From assembly GCF_016862795.1 (NCBI RefSeq), contig NZ_BONQ01000056.1, positions 55,933-119,932 on the forward strand: DNA of 64,000 nucleotides. The letters run 5' to 3'. The translations under genes were made by a program, and so were the position numbers. Source of the stretch: Dactylosporangium siamense (lineage in GTDB: Bacteria > Actinomycetota > Actinomycetes > Mycobacteriales > Micromonosporaceae). The notes under the pieces were generated by a model, which saw only the letters and a list, made by a program, of their open reading frames with translations, ran no database searches and was not told where the DNA came from. This document shows, piece after piece, positions 32,131 through 41,230 of the stretch. The stretch's first letter is position 1, and each line of letters opens with the position of its first letter.

Positions 32131-35100
32131 ATGGACCTGCTGATCGACGTGCGAGTGGCGCGACGGGATTCCACGACGTCCGCTGAGACGGCCGGGTCGG
32201 CACAGGACCGGACGGTCCGCCTCCGGGCCGACCACACCGGCACCGTCGCCGACCTCATCGCCGCGCTCCTCGGCGACCTCGACCCGGCCGACCGGCCGCA
32301 GCAGGCGACCTGGGCCTGGAACCTGCGCACCGGCCGCCGGCTCGACCCGGGCCGCCCGCTCGGCGCGCAGGGGCTGCGCTGCGGCGACACGGTCGTGCTC
32401 GGCCCGCCCGAACAGGCCCCGGACGCGCCGGCCGACCTTCCCGCGCACCGCTTCGAACTGCTCGTCGTCGCCGGCCCGGACGCCGGGAGGTGGCTGCCGC
32501 TGCCGGCCGGCGAGTTCGTCATCGGCACCGACCCGGCCTGCGACCTGATCCTCGCCGACCAGACCGCCGGCCGGCGCCACCTGCACCTCGGCATCGGCAG
32601 CCACGAGGTCGCCGCGACCGACCTGCGCTCACCGGCCGGCACCGGCATCGACGGCGAGCCGCTGCACGGCACGGTGACCCTCACCGCCGGGCAGCTGCTG
32701 CGCCTCGGCGCGACCCTGGTCACCGTCGAGGAGGTCCCCGCGGACCTGCCCGGGCCGGCCGGGCCGCCACCGGCGGTCTGGCTGCCGGCGGTGCCGCAGC
32801 CCGCCCGCAAGCGGCGCCTGGCGTTCCGGCGGGCGGTGGTCGACCCGGTGGTCGAGTTCGCCGCCGCCGTCGAACGCGCCGAGGCCGACGCCGCGCTCAA
32901 GCACCGCGCCGTCCTGCGGACCCGGCGGTCGGCCACCCCGAGCCTGGCGCACCTCGCGCGGGCCGCCGAACGGTACGCCGCCGTCGTGGACGGAGATCAC
33001 CATGGCGCCCGCGCCGACCACCACGGTGCCCGCGCCGACCTTCACGGCACCCGCGCCGACCTTCACGGCACCCGCGCCGACCTTCACGGCGCTCGCGCCG
33101 AGCTCCACGGCGGCCGGGCCGAGCCGTACCAGGGAAGCACCGGCGAATCCGGCGGCATCGGACTGTGGAGCCGCCGGCCCGACGACCGGAACTTCCTCAC
33201 ACTGCGGCTGCGGACCGCTGACCTGCCGGGCCGGCTGCGGTTCGAGCAGCCACCGACCGGACCCGACGCCGACCCCGCGCACGTCGAACGCACCGACGCG
33301 CTGCGCGAACGGCACGCCGTCGACCGTGACGTGCCCGTCGAGGCCGACCTGCGGGTCCTCGGCGCCCTCGGGACGGCCGGGCCGGTCGAGGTCACCGACG
33401 GGGTCCTGCGATCCTGGCTGACCCAGCTGGCGACCCTCGCCAACCCGACCGACCTCGCCGTCGTCGTGCTCAGCGACGCACCCCAGTGGACGTGGACCGG
33501 CTGGCTGCCGCACACCCGGACGCTGACCGCCGCGATCGCCCCCGGCGCGCGCACCATCGCGGCCGGCGAGGAGGACCGCCGGCAGGTCCTCGCCCTCGTC
33601 GAGGCACTCCTGCGGCAGCGGCGCCGCGGGCGGCACGCCATCGCCGAGTCGTTCGTCCCGCACGTCGTCGTCGTGCTGCCGGACCCGTCGCTGGTGCCGC
33701 CGGCGTCGCTGAACCGGCTCGTCGAGGAGGGTCCGCGCTGCGGGATCAGCCTGCTCGTCGGCGCGGACACCCCGGGCGAGCTACCGCCGGGCGTGTCGGT
33801 GCAGGACGGCGAGCCGCTGCCCGCCGACGTCGCCGCCCAGGTCGCCCACGCGCTCGCCGCGACCCCGGACGCCGCCGGCGGCGCCGCGCCACGGGTGGCA
33901 CCGCTCGCCGAGGTGCTGAACCTGACCGACCTGAGCCCGAGCGCGATCGTGAAACGCTGGGTGCCCTCGACCCGCGACCGCGGCCTCGCCGCGCCGATCG
34001 GCCTCGGCGGCAAGACCGCCGGCGGGATCGGCCCCGTCACCGTCGACCTGCGCCGCGACGGTCCGCACGGGCTCGTCGCCGGCGTCGGCGGCTCCGGCCG
34101 GTCGTGGCTGCTGCGGTCATACCTGGCGGCCCTCGCCGCGACGTACCCGGCGAACCGCCTCACGTTCGTCCTGGTCGACTTCTCGGGGCCCTCGTTCGCG
34201 GAATGTGTGGAACTGCCGCACACCGTCGGGGTGTTCACCGACACCGACCCGCACCGCACCCGCCGGGTCCTCGTGTCGCTCAACGCCGAGCTGCGCCGCC
34301 GCGAGGCGGTCCTGCGCCGGCACTCGGTCAAGGACATCGTGGAGATGGAACGCAAGTTCCCGGCGGCGGCGCCGGCGAACCTGCTCATCGTCGTCGCCGA
34401 GTTCGTCGACGCGCCCGCCGACTTCGTGCCGGGGCTGCGGGAGCTCGCCCGCCGCGGCCGGCACGCCGGGGTGCACCTGCTCCTGGCCACCGCGAAACCG
34501 CACGGCGCCGTCGACGACGACCTGCGGGCCGAGGCCGACCTGCGCATCGCGCTGCGGGTCGAGGAGGAGGCCGACAGCCTCGAGGTCCTCGAACGCCCCG
34601 ACGCGGCGCACCTGTCGCCGCTGCTGGCCGGCCGGGCGTTCGTGCGGACCGTCGAGGGCGGCTTCCAGGCCGTCCAGGTCGCCTACGGCGGGTTCCGGTC
34701 CCCGGCCGGCCGGCGCGCGACGCCGACCACGGTCACCGAGGTGCGCTTCGAGTCCGGGCTCGTCGACCGGGAGGCCCTCGACGCGCCCGTCGGCGGCGAC
34801 GACTCCGCCCCGACGGACCTGCAACGCCTCGTCGAGGCGATCAGCGCCGCGCACCGCGAGGCCCGGGTGCCCGACCAGCCCCGGCCGTGGCAGCCGGCGC
34901 TCGCCGTCTCGTACACCCTCGACGAGCTTCCGCAACCGGACACGGGTGCGTTCGCCGCCGCGATCGGCATGGTCGACCTGCCCAACTCCCAGGCCCGCCA
35001 GGTCTGGCAGCTCGACCTCGACGAACTCGGCCACCTGCTCGTCTTCGGCCCCACCGGCGCCGGGAAGAGCACCCTGCTGGACACGGTCGCGGCGTCGTTC

Positions 35101-35514
35101 GCCGCCCGGTTCGACGGCACCCGGCTGCGCGTGTACCGGGTCGACGGCACCGCCGTGGAGTCCGCGGAGGCGCTCCTCGCCACGATCGAGAAGATCGTCG
35201 TGGAGCGGGCCGCGCTCGCTGAACACGCCGGCGCCCGGGTCTTGGTCCTCGTCGACGGGCACGATGTGCGGCTCAACGACGCCCTCATCCGCCTCGCCAG
35301 CGGCGGCAAGGCCGTCGGCGTCCACGTCGTCCTGGCGACCGAGCAGCGCAGCGCCGTGCCCACGTCGCTGTCGCGGCTCATGCCGGGCCGGATCGTGCTG
35401 CGCTCCGCCGGCCGGGGCCTCGTCGAGGGCACGATCGAACTGCAGGTGGCACTCTCCGTGACGGCGCACACAACACCTGCACAGCGCCCCCGCCAGTTGC
35501 AGCTCGAGGTTTGA
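32131..35514 (+). CDS. FHA-domain FtsK/SpoIIIE ATPase, EccC/EssC-like, orphan
   Basis: A 1127-residue protein. Residues 1-95 look like a small beta-grasp domain; an FHA domain covers about 108-205 (FVIGTDPACDLILAD, then RRHLHL). Residues 289-330 are tandem heptads. GLWSRRPDDRNFLTLRLR near 345 is the linker seen in type VII secretion ATPases EccC/EssC. Two FtsK modules follow: the first P-loop is GVGGSGRS with Arg657 in place of Lys, the second is intact (GPTGAGKST, K979). Unlike EccC/EssC I see no transmembrane segment, so it appears soluble. No WXG100 or other secretion gene is nearby. It sits 15 bases before era. Confidence 0.86.
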   Translation: MDLLIDVRVARRDSTTSAETAGSAQDRTVRLRADHTGTVADLIAALLGDLDPADRPQQATWAWNLRTGRRLDPGRPLGAQGLRCGDTVVLGPPEQAPDAPADLPAHRFELLVVAGPDAGRWLPLPAGEFVIGTDPACDLILADQTAGRRHLHLGIGSHEVAATDLRSPAGTGIDGEPLHGTVTLTAGQLLRLGATLVTVEEVPADLPGPAGPPPAVWLPAVPQPARKRRLAFRRAVVDPVVEFAAAVERAEADAALKHRAVLRTRRSATPSLAHLARAAERYAAVVDGDHHGARADHHGARADLHGTRADLHGTRADLHGARAELHGGRAEPYQGSTGESGGIGLWSRRPDDRNFLTLRLRTADLPGRLRFEQPPTGPDADPAHVERTDALRERHAVDRDVPVEADLRVLGALGTAGPVEVTDGVLRSWLTQLATLANPTDLAVVVLSDAPQWTWTGWLPHTRTLTAAIAPGARTIAAGEEDRRQVLALVEALLRQRRRGRHAIAESFVPHVVVVLPDPSLVPPASLNRLVEEGPRCGISLLVGADTPGELPPGVSVQDGEPLPADVAAQVAHALAATPDAAGGAAPRVAPLAEVLNLTDLSPSAIVKRWVPSTRDRGLAAPIGLGGKTAGGIGPVTVDLRRDGPHGLVAGVGGSGRSWLLRSYLAALAATYPANRLTFVLVDFSGPSFAECVELPHTVGVFTDTDPHRTRRVLVSLNAELRRREAVLRRHSVKDIVEMERKFPAAAPANLLIVVAEFVDAPADFVPGLRELARRGRHAGVHLLLATAKPHGAVDDDLRAEADLRIALRVEEEADSLEVLERPDAAHLSPLLAGRAFVRTVEGGFQAVQVAYGGFRSPAGRRATPTTVTEVRFESGLVDREALDAPVGGDDSAPTDLQRLVEAISAAHREARVPDQPRPWQPALAVSYTLDELPQPDTGAFAAAIGMVDLPNSQARQVWQLDLDELGHLLVFGPTGAGKSTLLDTVAASFAARFDGTRLRVYRVDGTAVESAEALLATIEKIVVERAALAEHAGARVLVLVDGHDVRLNDALIRLASGGKAVGVHVVLATEQRSAVPTSLSRLMPGRIVLRSAGRGLVEGTIELQVALSVTAHTTPAQRPRQLQLEV
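32995..33120 (+). repeat. 21-bp tandem repeat inside the FHA/FtsK gene
   Basis: Six in-frame units of 21 bp, consensus GACCTTCACGGCACCCGCGCC, encode heptads of the form D-L-H-G-T-R-A. Unit 1 starts at 32995 and the last ends at 33120. The repeat lies between the FHA domain and the first ATPase module. Confidence 0.92.
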
Positions 35515-35529
35515 GTACGCTGAACCACC

Positions 35530-36417
35530 GTGCAGCACAACTACCACGCAGGCTTCGCGTGCTTCGTCGGCCGGCCCAACGCGGGCAAGTCGACGCTCAC
35601 CAACGCGATCGTCGGGCAGAAGATCGCGATCACGTCGTCGAAGCCGCAGACGACCCGGCACACCGTGCGCGGTGTCGTCCACCGGCCGGACTCCCAGCTC
35701 GTGCTGGTGGACACGCCGGGGCTGCACCGCCCGAGGACCCTGCTGGGGGAGCGGCTCAACGACCTCGTCCGGGCGACCTGGAGCGAGGTCGACGTGATCG
35801 GCCTCTGCCTGCCCGCCGACGAGGAGATCGGCCGCGGTGACCGGTTCATCACCGGCGAGATCGCCGCGTTGAAGGCGACCGTGGTCGCGGTGGTCACCAA
35901 GACCGACCTCGTCGACCGCGGCAAGCTCGCCCAGCGGCTCATGGCCGTGCAGGAACTCGGCGAGTTCGCCGACATCGTGCCCGTCAGCGCGGTGTCGGGG
36001 GAGCAGATCCAGACGCTCGTCGACGTCATGGTCAAGCACCTGCCGCAGTCGCCGCAGCTGTACCCCGACGGCATGCTCACCGACGAACCCGAGCACGTGC
36101 TCATGGCCGAGCTCATCCGCGAGGCGGCCCTCGAAGGCGTCCGCGACGAACTGCCGCACTCGATCGCCGTCCTCGTCGAGGAGGTCTTCGTCGAGGACAG
36201 CGGCCTGACCAGGATCTTCGCCGACATCTACGTGGAGCGCCCCAGCCAGAAGGCGATCATCCTCGGCCACCAGGCGGGCCGCCTCAAGGACGTCGGCACC
36301 CGCGCCCGGCACGCCATCGAGGACCTGGTCGGCGGGCGGGTCTACCTCGACCTGCACGTCCGGGTCGCGAAGGACTGGCAGCGGGACCCGAAGCAGCTGC
36401 GACGCCTGGGCTTCTGA
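35530..36417 (+). CDS. era: GTPase Era
   Basis: 295 residues. G motifs are GRPNAGKST (13-21), DTPGLH and TKTD, and a C-terminal KH domain (about 215-295, VERPSQKAIILGHQAGRLK) binds the 3' end of 16S rRNA. It assists 30S assembly. The GTG start follows the FHA/FtsK gene by 15 bases; the usual partner (deaminase-like gene) is 5.7 kb upstream because of the inserted genes. recO follows after 10 bases. Confidence 0.97.
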   Translation: MQHNYHAGFACFVGRPNAGKSTLTNAIVGQKIAITSSKPQTTRHTVRGVVHRPDSQLVLVDTPGLHRPRTLLGERLNDLVRATWSEVDVIGLCLPADEEIGRGDRFITGEIAALKATVVAVVTKTDLVDRGKLAQRLMAVQELGEFADIVPVSAVSGEQIQTLVDVMVKHLPQSPQLYPDGMLTDEPEHVLMAELIREAALEGVRDELPHSIAVLVEEVFVEDSGLTRIFADIYVERPSQKAIILGHQAGRLKDVGTRARHAIEDLVGGRVYLDLHVRVAKDWQRDPKQLRRLGF

Positions 36418-36427
36418 GGCTCCGCGG

Positions 36428-37222
36428 ATGTCCGGCGTCGGGTTCAAGGGAAAGCTGTACCGCGATGACGCGCTCGTCCTGCGGGTGCAGAAGCTGGGCG
36501 AGTCCGACCGGATCATCACCCTGTTCACGCGCCGGCACGGCCGGGTCCGCGCCGTAGCCAAGGGCGTGCGCAAGACCATGTCCAAGTTCGGCGGCCGGCT
36601 CGAACCCTTCGGCCACGTCGACGTGCAGCTCCTCGAAGGCCGCAGCCTCGACGTGATCAGCCAGGTGGAGGGCGTCGACCTGTACGGCCGCCGGATCATG
36701 GACGACTACCCGCGGTACACGGTCGCCTCCGCGATCGCCGAAACCGCGGAGCGGCTCACCCCCGTCGAGCAGGAACCGTCGCTGCGGCTGTTCCTGCTGA
36801 CCCTCGGCGCCATCCGGGCCCTCGCCCTCGGCGAGCACGGCAGCAGCCTCGTGCTGGACGCGTACCTGCTGCGCGCGATGGGCGTCGCCGGCTGGGCGCC
36901 GGCGCTGCTGGACTGCGCCGTGTGCGGCAACCCCGGCCCGCACCGCGGCTTCTCCGTCCCCGCCGGCGGCGCCGTGTGCCCGGACTGCCGCCCGCCCGGC
37001 GCGTCGCACCCGGCGCCTGCGACGATCGAGCTCATGGCGGCGCTCGCTTCGTCGGACTGGCAGGTCGCCGACGCCAGCGAACCCAACCACCGGCGCGAGG
37101 CCAGCGGGCTGGTCGCGGCGCATCTGCAGTGGCACCTGGAGCGGGCGTTACGCTCGCTCCCGCTGGTAGACCGGGACGACACCACTCGGGACCGCGCCCG
37201 GGATCGAAAGGAACGTTCGTGA
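36428..37222 (+). CDS. recO: DNA repair protein RecO
   Basis: 264 residues: an OB-fold N terminus ([19 protein letters not shown], about 11-29), a helical middle and a zinc finger formed by CAVCGNPG and CPDCRPPG (about 160-190). It loads RecA on SSB-coated DNA with RecR. The coding end overlaps the uppS start by 4 bases. Confidence 0.95.
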   Translation: MSGVGFKGKLYRDDALVLRVQKLGESDRIITLFTRRHGRVRAVAKGVRKTMSKFGGRLEPFGHVDVQLLEGRSLDVISQVEGVDLYGRRIMDDYPRYTVASAIAETAERLTPVEQEPSLRLFLLTLGAIRALALGEHGSSLVLDAYLLRAMGVAGWAPALLDCAVCGNPGPHRGFSVPAGGAVCPDCRPPGASHPAPATIELMAALASSDWQVADASEPNHRREASGLVAAHLQWHLERALRSLPLVDRDDTTRDRARDRKERS

Positions 37223-38013
37223 GCAAATTCCGCCCGCCGTCGCAGCACCCGACCGGGGCCCGCCCGCCGGCGCTGCCGAAAGAGACCGTGCCGAAGCACG
37301 TGGCGATCATCATGGACGGCAACGGGCGCTGGGCGAAACAGCGGGGGCTGCCCCGCACCGCCGGGCACACCGCCGGCGAGGCAGCCCTGTTCGACGTGAT
37401 CGAGGGCGCGCTGGAGCTCGGCGTGAAGTACGTGAGCGCCTACGCGTTCTCCACCGAGAACTGGAAGCGGTCCCCGGAAGAGGTCCGCTTCCTCATGAAC
37501 TTCAACCGCGACACGATCCACCGCCGCCGCGACGAGTTCCACGAGATGGGCATCCGGGTGCGCTGGGCGGGCCGCCGCCCTCGCCTGTGGCGCAGCGTCA
37601 TCAACGAGCTCGAGTACGCCGAGGAGCTCACCAAGCGCAACGACCTGCTCACGTTCACGATGTGCGTCAACTACGGCGGCCGGGCCGAGGTCGCCGACGC
37701 CGCCGCCCGGATCGCCGCCGACGTGCAGGCCGGCCGGCTCAAACCGGACCGGATCACGGAGAAGACGTTCGCCCGGTATCTCGACGAGCCGGACCTGCCG
37801 GACGTGGACCTGCTGGTGCGCAGCTCCGGCGAGATGCGCACCAGCAACTTCATGATCTGGCAGGCGGCGTACGCGGAGTTCGTCTCCGTCGACACCCTTT
37901 GGCCGGACTTCGACCGCCGGCACCTGTGGTACGCCTGCGAGGTCTACGCGAAACGCGACCGCCGCTTCGGGGGCGCCATCCCGAACCCGGTCGTGCCGAC
38001 ACTGACCAGCTGA
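37219..38013 (+). CDS. uppS: Isoprenyl (polyprenyl diphosphate) transferase
   Basis: 264 residues of the cis-prenyltransferase family. [15 protein letters not shown] near 31 is the pyrophosphate-binding loop with its catalytic Asp; [13 protein letters not shown] and [15 protein letters not shown] are also conserved. It builds the polyprenyl carrier lipid for peptidoglycan synthesis from isopentenyl diphosphate; chain length cannot be told. It completes the era-recO-uppS operon. Confidence 0.95.
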   Translation: MSKFRPPSQHPTGARPPALPKETVPKHVAIIMDGNGRWAKQRGLPRTAGHTAGEAALFDVIEGALELGVKYVSAYAFSTENWKRSPEEVRFLMNFNRDTIHRRRDEFHEMGIRVRWAGRRPRLWRSVINELEYAEELTKRNDLLTFTMCVNYGGRAEVADAAARIAADVQAGRLKPDRITEKTFARYLDEPDLPDVDLLVRSSGEMRTSNFMIWQAAYAEFVSVDTLWPDFDRRHLWYACEVYAKRDRRFGGAIPNPVVPTLTS

Positions 38014-38129
38014 TTCGGGTCTGGTCGTAGCGGGTGCCTACGATGGGTGCGCTGGCGGTGACGCGATCGGAGATCGATTAGGTGGGTCGGTGTACGGTCT
38101 GAATGAGGCGTCCGACCGGCACCGTGGAC

Positions 38130-38307
38130 CTGACGTTTCCGCAGCGTGCTCCGGGTGCGCCAGTGATCGTGTTGCTCCGGGTACGTCAGTGGTGCGCCGG
38201 GTGCGCCGGGTGCGCCAGTGGTCGTGGTGTTCCGGGTGCGCCGGTGGTGCGCCGGGTGCCCCGGGTGCGCGCCGGGTGCCCCGGGTGGTCGTGGTGTTCC
38301 GGGTGCG
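38130..38307. repeat. Imperfect GC-rich repeat tract after uppS
   Basis: The 294 bases between uppS and the small leftward gene hold no convincing gene. From about 38130 they consist of imperfect iterations of GTGCGCCGG/GTGCCCCGG units. A 23-bp direct repeat (GTGGTCGTGGTGTTCCGGGT plus GCG) occurs at 38218-38240 and 38285-38307. The segment CAGTGGTCGTGG inside the tract also matches the 3' end of the neighbouring gene (38308-38320), as if that end had been duplicated into the spacer. Confidence 0.8.
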
Positions 38308-38688
38308 TCAGTGGTCGTGGCAGCAGGGGATCTGGGCCTGGGCCTCGAACGGGGTCAGGACGCCGCCGCGGCCGAACTGGGTGACGAGGGTCAGCACGCC
38401 GGCACGCCAGATCGGGCGGACGAAGCCACCCGTGTCGATCAGCATCTCCGGCACCGCGGTCAGGCCGCCGAGGATGACCACCTGCTCGATCGCGGAGTCC
38501 GCCAGCACCGTGGACACCGGCACCACCCCGGTGAGCTGCTCCCAGCCGGGAAACAGGACGGCCCGGGCGCCCTCCGGGGGTGGGCCGTCGTAGCCGACGT
38601 GGACCTCGCCGCCGGTGAAGTACGTGAACGCGGGGCGGCCGCCCACCAGGATGTGGTGGTCGGCCGCCTTGACGTCGGGGAATCCCAT
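38308..38688 (-). CDS. Small unknown protein with C-terminal CCHDH
   Basis: 126 residues; I do not recognise it. It has no signal or membrane segment, is rich in Gly, Val and Pro, and ends in PCCHDH, a likely metal ligand cluster. Early residues include ADHH. The ATG overlaps the TAA of the PHP gene by one base (TAATG), so it should be translated together with it. The longer in-frame extension to 38739 would overlap the PHP coding end and is rejected. Confidence 0.72.
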   Translation of the reverse strand: MGFPDVKAADHHILVGGRPAFTYFTGGEVHVGYDGPPPEGARAVLFPGWEQLTGVVPVSTVLADSAIEQVVILGGLTAVPEMLIDTGGFVRPIWRAGVLTLVTQFGRGGVLTPFEAQAQIPCCHDH

Positions 38689-40415
38689 TACCGGGGCAGG
38701 ACCCAGATCGGGTTCGCGTAGAACCAGAGGTCCTTCCACGGGTCGGCGTCGCCGACGACGTCGATCGCCGGGCCCGCCGGGTCGACCGCCGCGCCGTGGT
38801 AGCCGGGCGCGGTGCGGTTGCCGTCGGTGCCGCGCAGCCGCACGTAGAACGGCTGGTCGGCGGGGCCGAGGTCGTAGGTGAACGACACGGTGCCGGTCGA
38901 CTTGTTGACCTCGAAGGACTTGACGACCTTCGTGTTCGGGGCCTTGAACGTGTCCTTGTCGGCCACGGGGCCAGTCACGTCGCCCTTGATCACGTCGACG
39001 CGGGCGAGGGTCGGCACGAAGTTCGCCCAGTTCGGCGTGTTCGCAAGGTTGATCTTGATGACGAGCTCGGCGCGCTGGCCGCGGCGCACGACGAGCGAGT
39101 CGCCGAGCGTGACGCCGCCGCCGTAGCTGCCCTTGACCCGCACCTGCACGTCCAGGCCGCTGATCAGGCCGCCGTGGTCGACCCAGACGCGGCCGGCCCG
39201 CAGGCCCTCCATCACCGCGGCGTAGCCGAAGTTGCGCGACCCGACGTGGGTGCGGCTGTAGTAGCCGGGCCAGAAGTCGCCCGGGGTGAGGCTCGTCGGC
39301 TGACCGTACACCGGGTCCGAGTGGAACCCGTTGGTGTTGAAGTCGGTGTTGTCGGGGCGCTTCGCGGTCTCCTCATAGACGACGTGGGAGTCCGAGTTCG
39401 CGCTGATCCACCACGCCTTGCCCTCGGCGAGGAGGCTGTCCCAGAGGCCGCCGACGGTGGAGGTCATCCAGTCGTAGCCGCCCCACGTGCGGTAGCTCTC
39501 CAGGGGGTACCCCGGGAACGACGCGGCGCCGGGCGCGTTGCCGTAGAAGCCGCGGGCCGAGCCGCCGCCGTTCGGCTTGGCGATGCCGGCGGCCTGGTGG
39601 CCGGGGGCGCCCTCGAAGCCGATCGCGATGCGCGGGTTCGCGTCCCGCCAGGCCCGGATCTCGTGCGGCGAGTCGATGCCGTTGCGGGCCGGGTGGTTCG
39701 CCAGGAACAGCGCGTCCTGGACCCGGCGCTTCGTGACCTGCTCGCCGAGGAACTTGATGCCGGCGATCGCCAGGGCCTCGGTGACCAGCGACGGGTCGAC
39801 CGCGCCGACGGCGGAACCGTCGAACGTGTTCTCGAACTCCTTCAGCACCGCGACCTCGTTGGCGCCGGGGTGCACGAACACGGTGCCGTGCTCGGCCGCC
39901 GGGATGTTCCACTCGAGACCCTGGAAGACCAGCATGTCCTTGTAGTCGTCGCGGGCGTCACGGATACCCGGGTTGACCTTCTCCACGCCGATCTTGGCGT
40001 GCTGGACGCTGCCGTGGTCGGTGATGACCATCCAGTCCAGGCCGTACGCGGAGGCGTGCTTCACGTGGTCGCCGACCCGGTACATGCCGTCGCTGGAGAA
40101 CTGGGTGTGGATGTGGTGGTCGCCGGCGAGCCACTTGTAGCCGTTGCCCAGCGGGCGGCCGTGTCCGTGCCGGTCGTACCCGTCGAAGCCGGAGTGGTCG
40201 TCGTCGTCGCCGTGCGCGTGCGCGATGCCGGCGTTGGCGAGCGCGCCACCAGCAGCGGCGGCCGCGCCGAGCAGCCCCGCGCGGCGGAGGAAACCACGGC
40301 GGGAGACGTCGCCGGGGGAGAGCTCACTGTCGGGGATCGAGGCGTCGAGCACCGCGGGGACGTCACCGGCGGCTTGCGGCATGTCCTCGTGGTGGTGATG
40401 GTGGCCGTGGCCCAT
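38688..40415 (-). CDS. Tat-exported PHP-domain phosphoesterase
   Basis: 575 residues from the ATG at 40415, which has GGAG 8 bases upstream. After a His-rich start (MGHGHHHHHED) comes a twin-arginine signal SRRGFLRRAGLLGAA near residue 38, ending at an AHA site. PHP metal motifs follow: GDHHIHTQFSSDG near 97, VITDHG, EWNIP, HPGANE and NSDSH near 340; a beta-rich C-terminal part closes the protein. It should be a folded, metal-loaded phosphoesterase exported to the cell surface. It is downstream of the thiamine transporter genes on the same strand, after a 77-base gap. Confidence 0.85.
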   Translation of the reverse strand: MGHGHHHHHEDMPQAAGDVPAVLDASIPDSELSPGDVSRRGFLRRAGLLGAAAAAGGALANAGIAHAHGDDDDHSGFDGYDRHGHGRPLGNGYKWLAGDHHIHTQFSSDGMYRVGDHVKHASAYGLDWMVITDHGSVQHAKIGVEKVNPGIRDARDDYKDMLVFQGLEWNIPAAEHGTVFVHPGANEVAVLKEFENTFDGSAVGAVDPSLVTEALAIAGIKFLGEQVTKRRVQDALFLANHPARNGIDSPHEIRAWRDANPRIAIGFEGAPGHQAAGIAKPNGGGSARGFYGNAPGAASFPGYPLESYRTWGGYDWMTSTVGGLWDSLLAEGKAWWISANSDSHVVYEETAKRPDNTDFNTNGFHSDPVYGQPTSLTPGDFWPGYYSRTHVGSRNFGYAAVMEGLRAGRVWVDHGGLISGLDVQVRVKGSYGGGVTLGDSLVVRRGQRAELVIKINLANTPNWANFVPTLARVDVIKGDVTGPVADKDTFKAPNTKVVKSFEVNKSTGTVSFTYDLGPADQPFYVRLRGTDGNRTAPGYHGAAVDPAGPAIDVVGDADPWKDLWFYANPIWVLPR

Positions 40416-40492
40416 GTGTGGGGCTCCGTTCAGGTCGAAGGTCCTCACCCCGGAATCTCGACCGCCCGAACGAACATCAGGTAGCGACGTGG

Positions 40493-41230
40493 CTATGTAT
40501 GCACGAACTTCAGCAAGATCAATGCTGCCGCGAGGGCCGCGCCGACGACCACGACCGATCCGTCGGACCAGCCGAAACGGGCCTCCCGGGCGCTGGTGCG
40601 CGGCCGCCCACGGTCGAATCCGCGGGCCTCCATCGCGGTCGCGAGGCGGATCCCGCGCCGGATCGCACCGACCAGCAGGCCGAACGTCGCCGACGCGAAC
40701 AACCGCAGGTGACGCAGCGGGTTCCAGCCGCCGTCGATGCCGCGGGCCCGGCGGGCGAGCAGGATCAGTCGGTACTCGTCGGTGAGCAGCGGCACCAGCC
40801 GAAACGCGGCCAGGGCCCCGATCGCGAACCGCGGCGGCACCTTCAGATGCGCGATCAGCGAGTCGGCGAGGTCCGTCGGGTCGATCGTCGCGAACACCAC
40901 GAACCCGGGCAACCCGATCGCGATCAGCCGCAGCGCGTACCCGAGCGCCGGCGCATGCACGTCGAACCCGGCGACGGTGCCGACGACCGGCCCCTCCTTC
41001 GCACCGAGCAGCACCGTGAACACCAGCACCACGGTCGCCGACAGCAGCAGCGGCCAGCCGCGCCGCCACAGCTCCCGCGCGGTCAGCCCGGTCAACGGCA
41101 GCAGCGCCAGCTCCACGCCGATCGCGACGGCGGTGACGAACGGGTCGACGGTGCTGAGCACGGCCGCCGTGAGCAGCGCCGCCGCGAGCAGCTTCGCGGT
41201 CGCGTCCCGCTCCCGGATCCAGGCGGTCAC
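40493..41230 (-). CDS. ykoC: ECF transporter T component (YkoC-like)
   Basis: 245 residues with several membrane helices and the two Ala-Arg-Gly coupling motifs of EcfT proteins (RRARGID near 175 and MEARGFD near 210). It links the ATPase pair to the substrate-binding YkoE. The GTG start overlaps the stop of the ATPase gene by 4 bases. Confidence 0.9.
   Translation of the reverse strand: MTAWIRERDATAKLLAAALLTAAVLSTVDPFVTAVAIGVELALLPLTGLTARELWRRGWPLLLSATVVLVFTVLLGAKEGPVVGTVAGFDVHAPALGYALRLIAIGLPGFVVFATIDPTDLADSLIAHLKVPPRFAIGALAAFRLVPLLTDEYRLILLARRARGIDGGWNPLRHLRLFASATFGLLVGAIRRGIRLATAMEARGFDRGRPRTSAREARFGWSDGSVVVVGAALAAALILLKFVHT

Noticed and set aside
34117..36699. Leftward frame of 860 codons spanning the FHA/FtsK 3' end, era and recO
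   Set aside because: Crosses three well-supported genes; composition is antisense-like.
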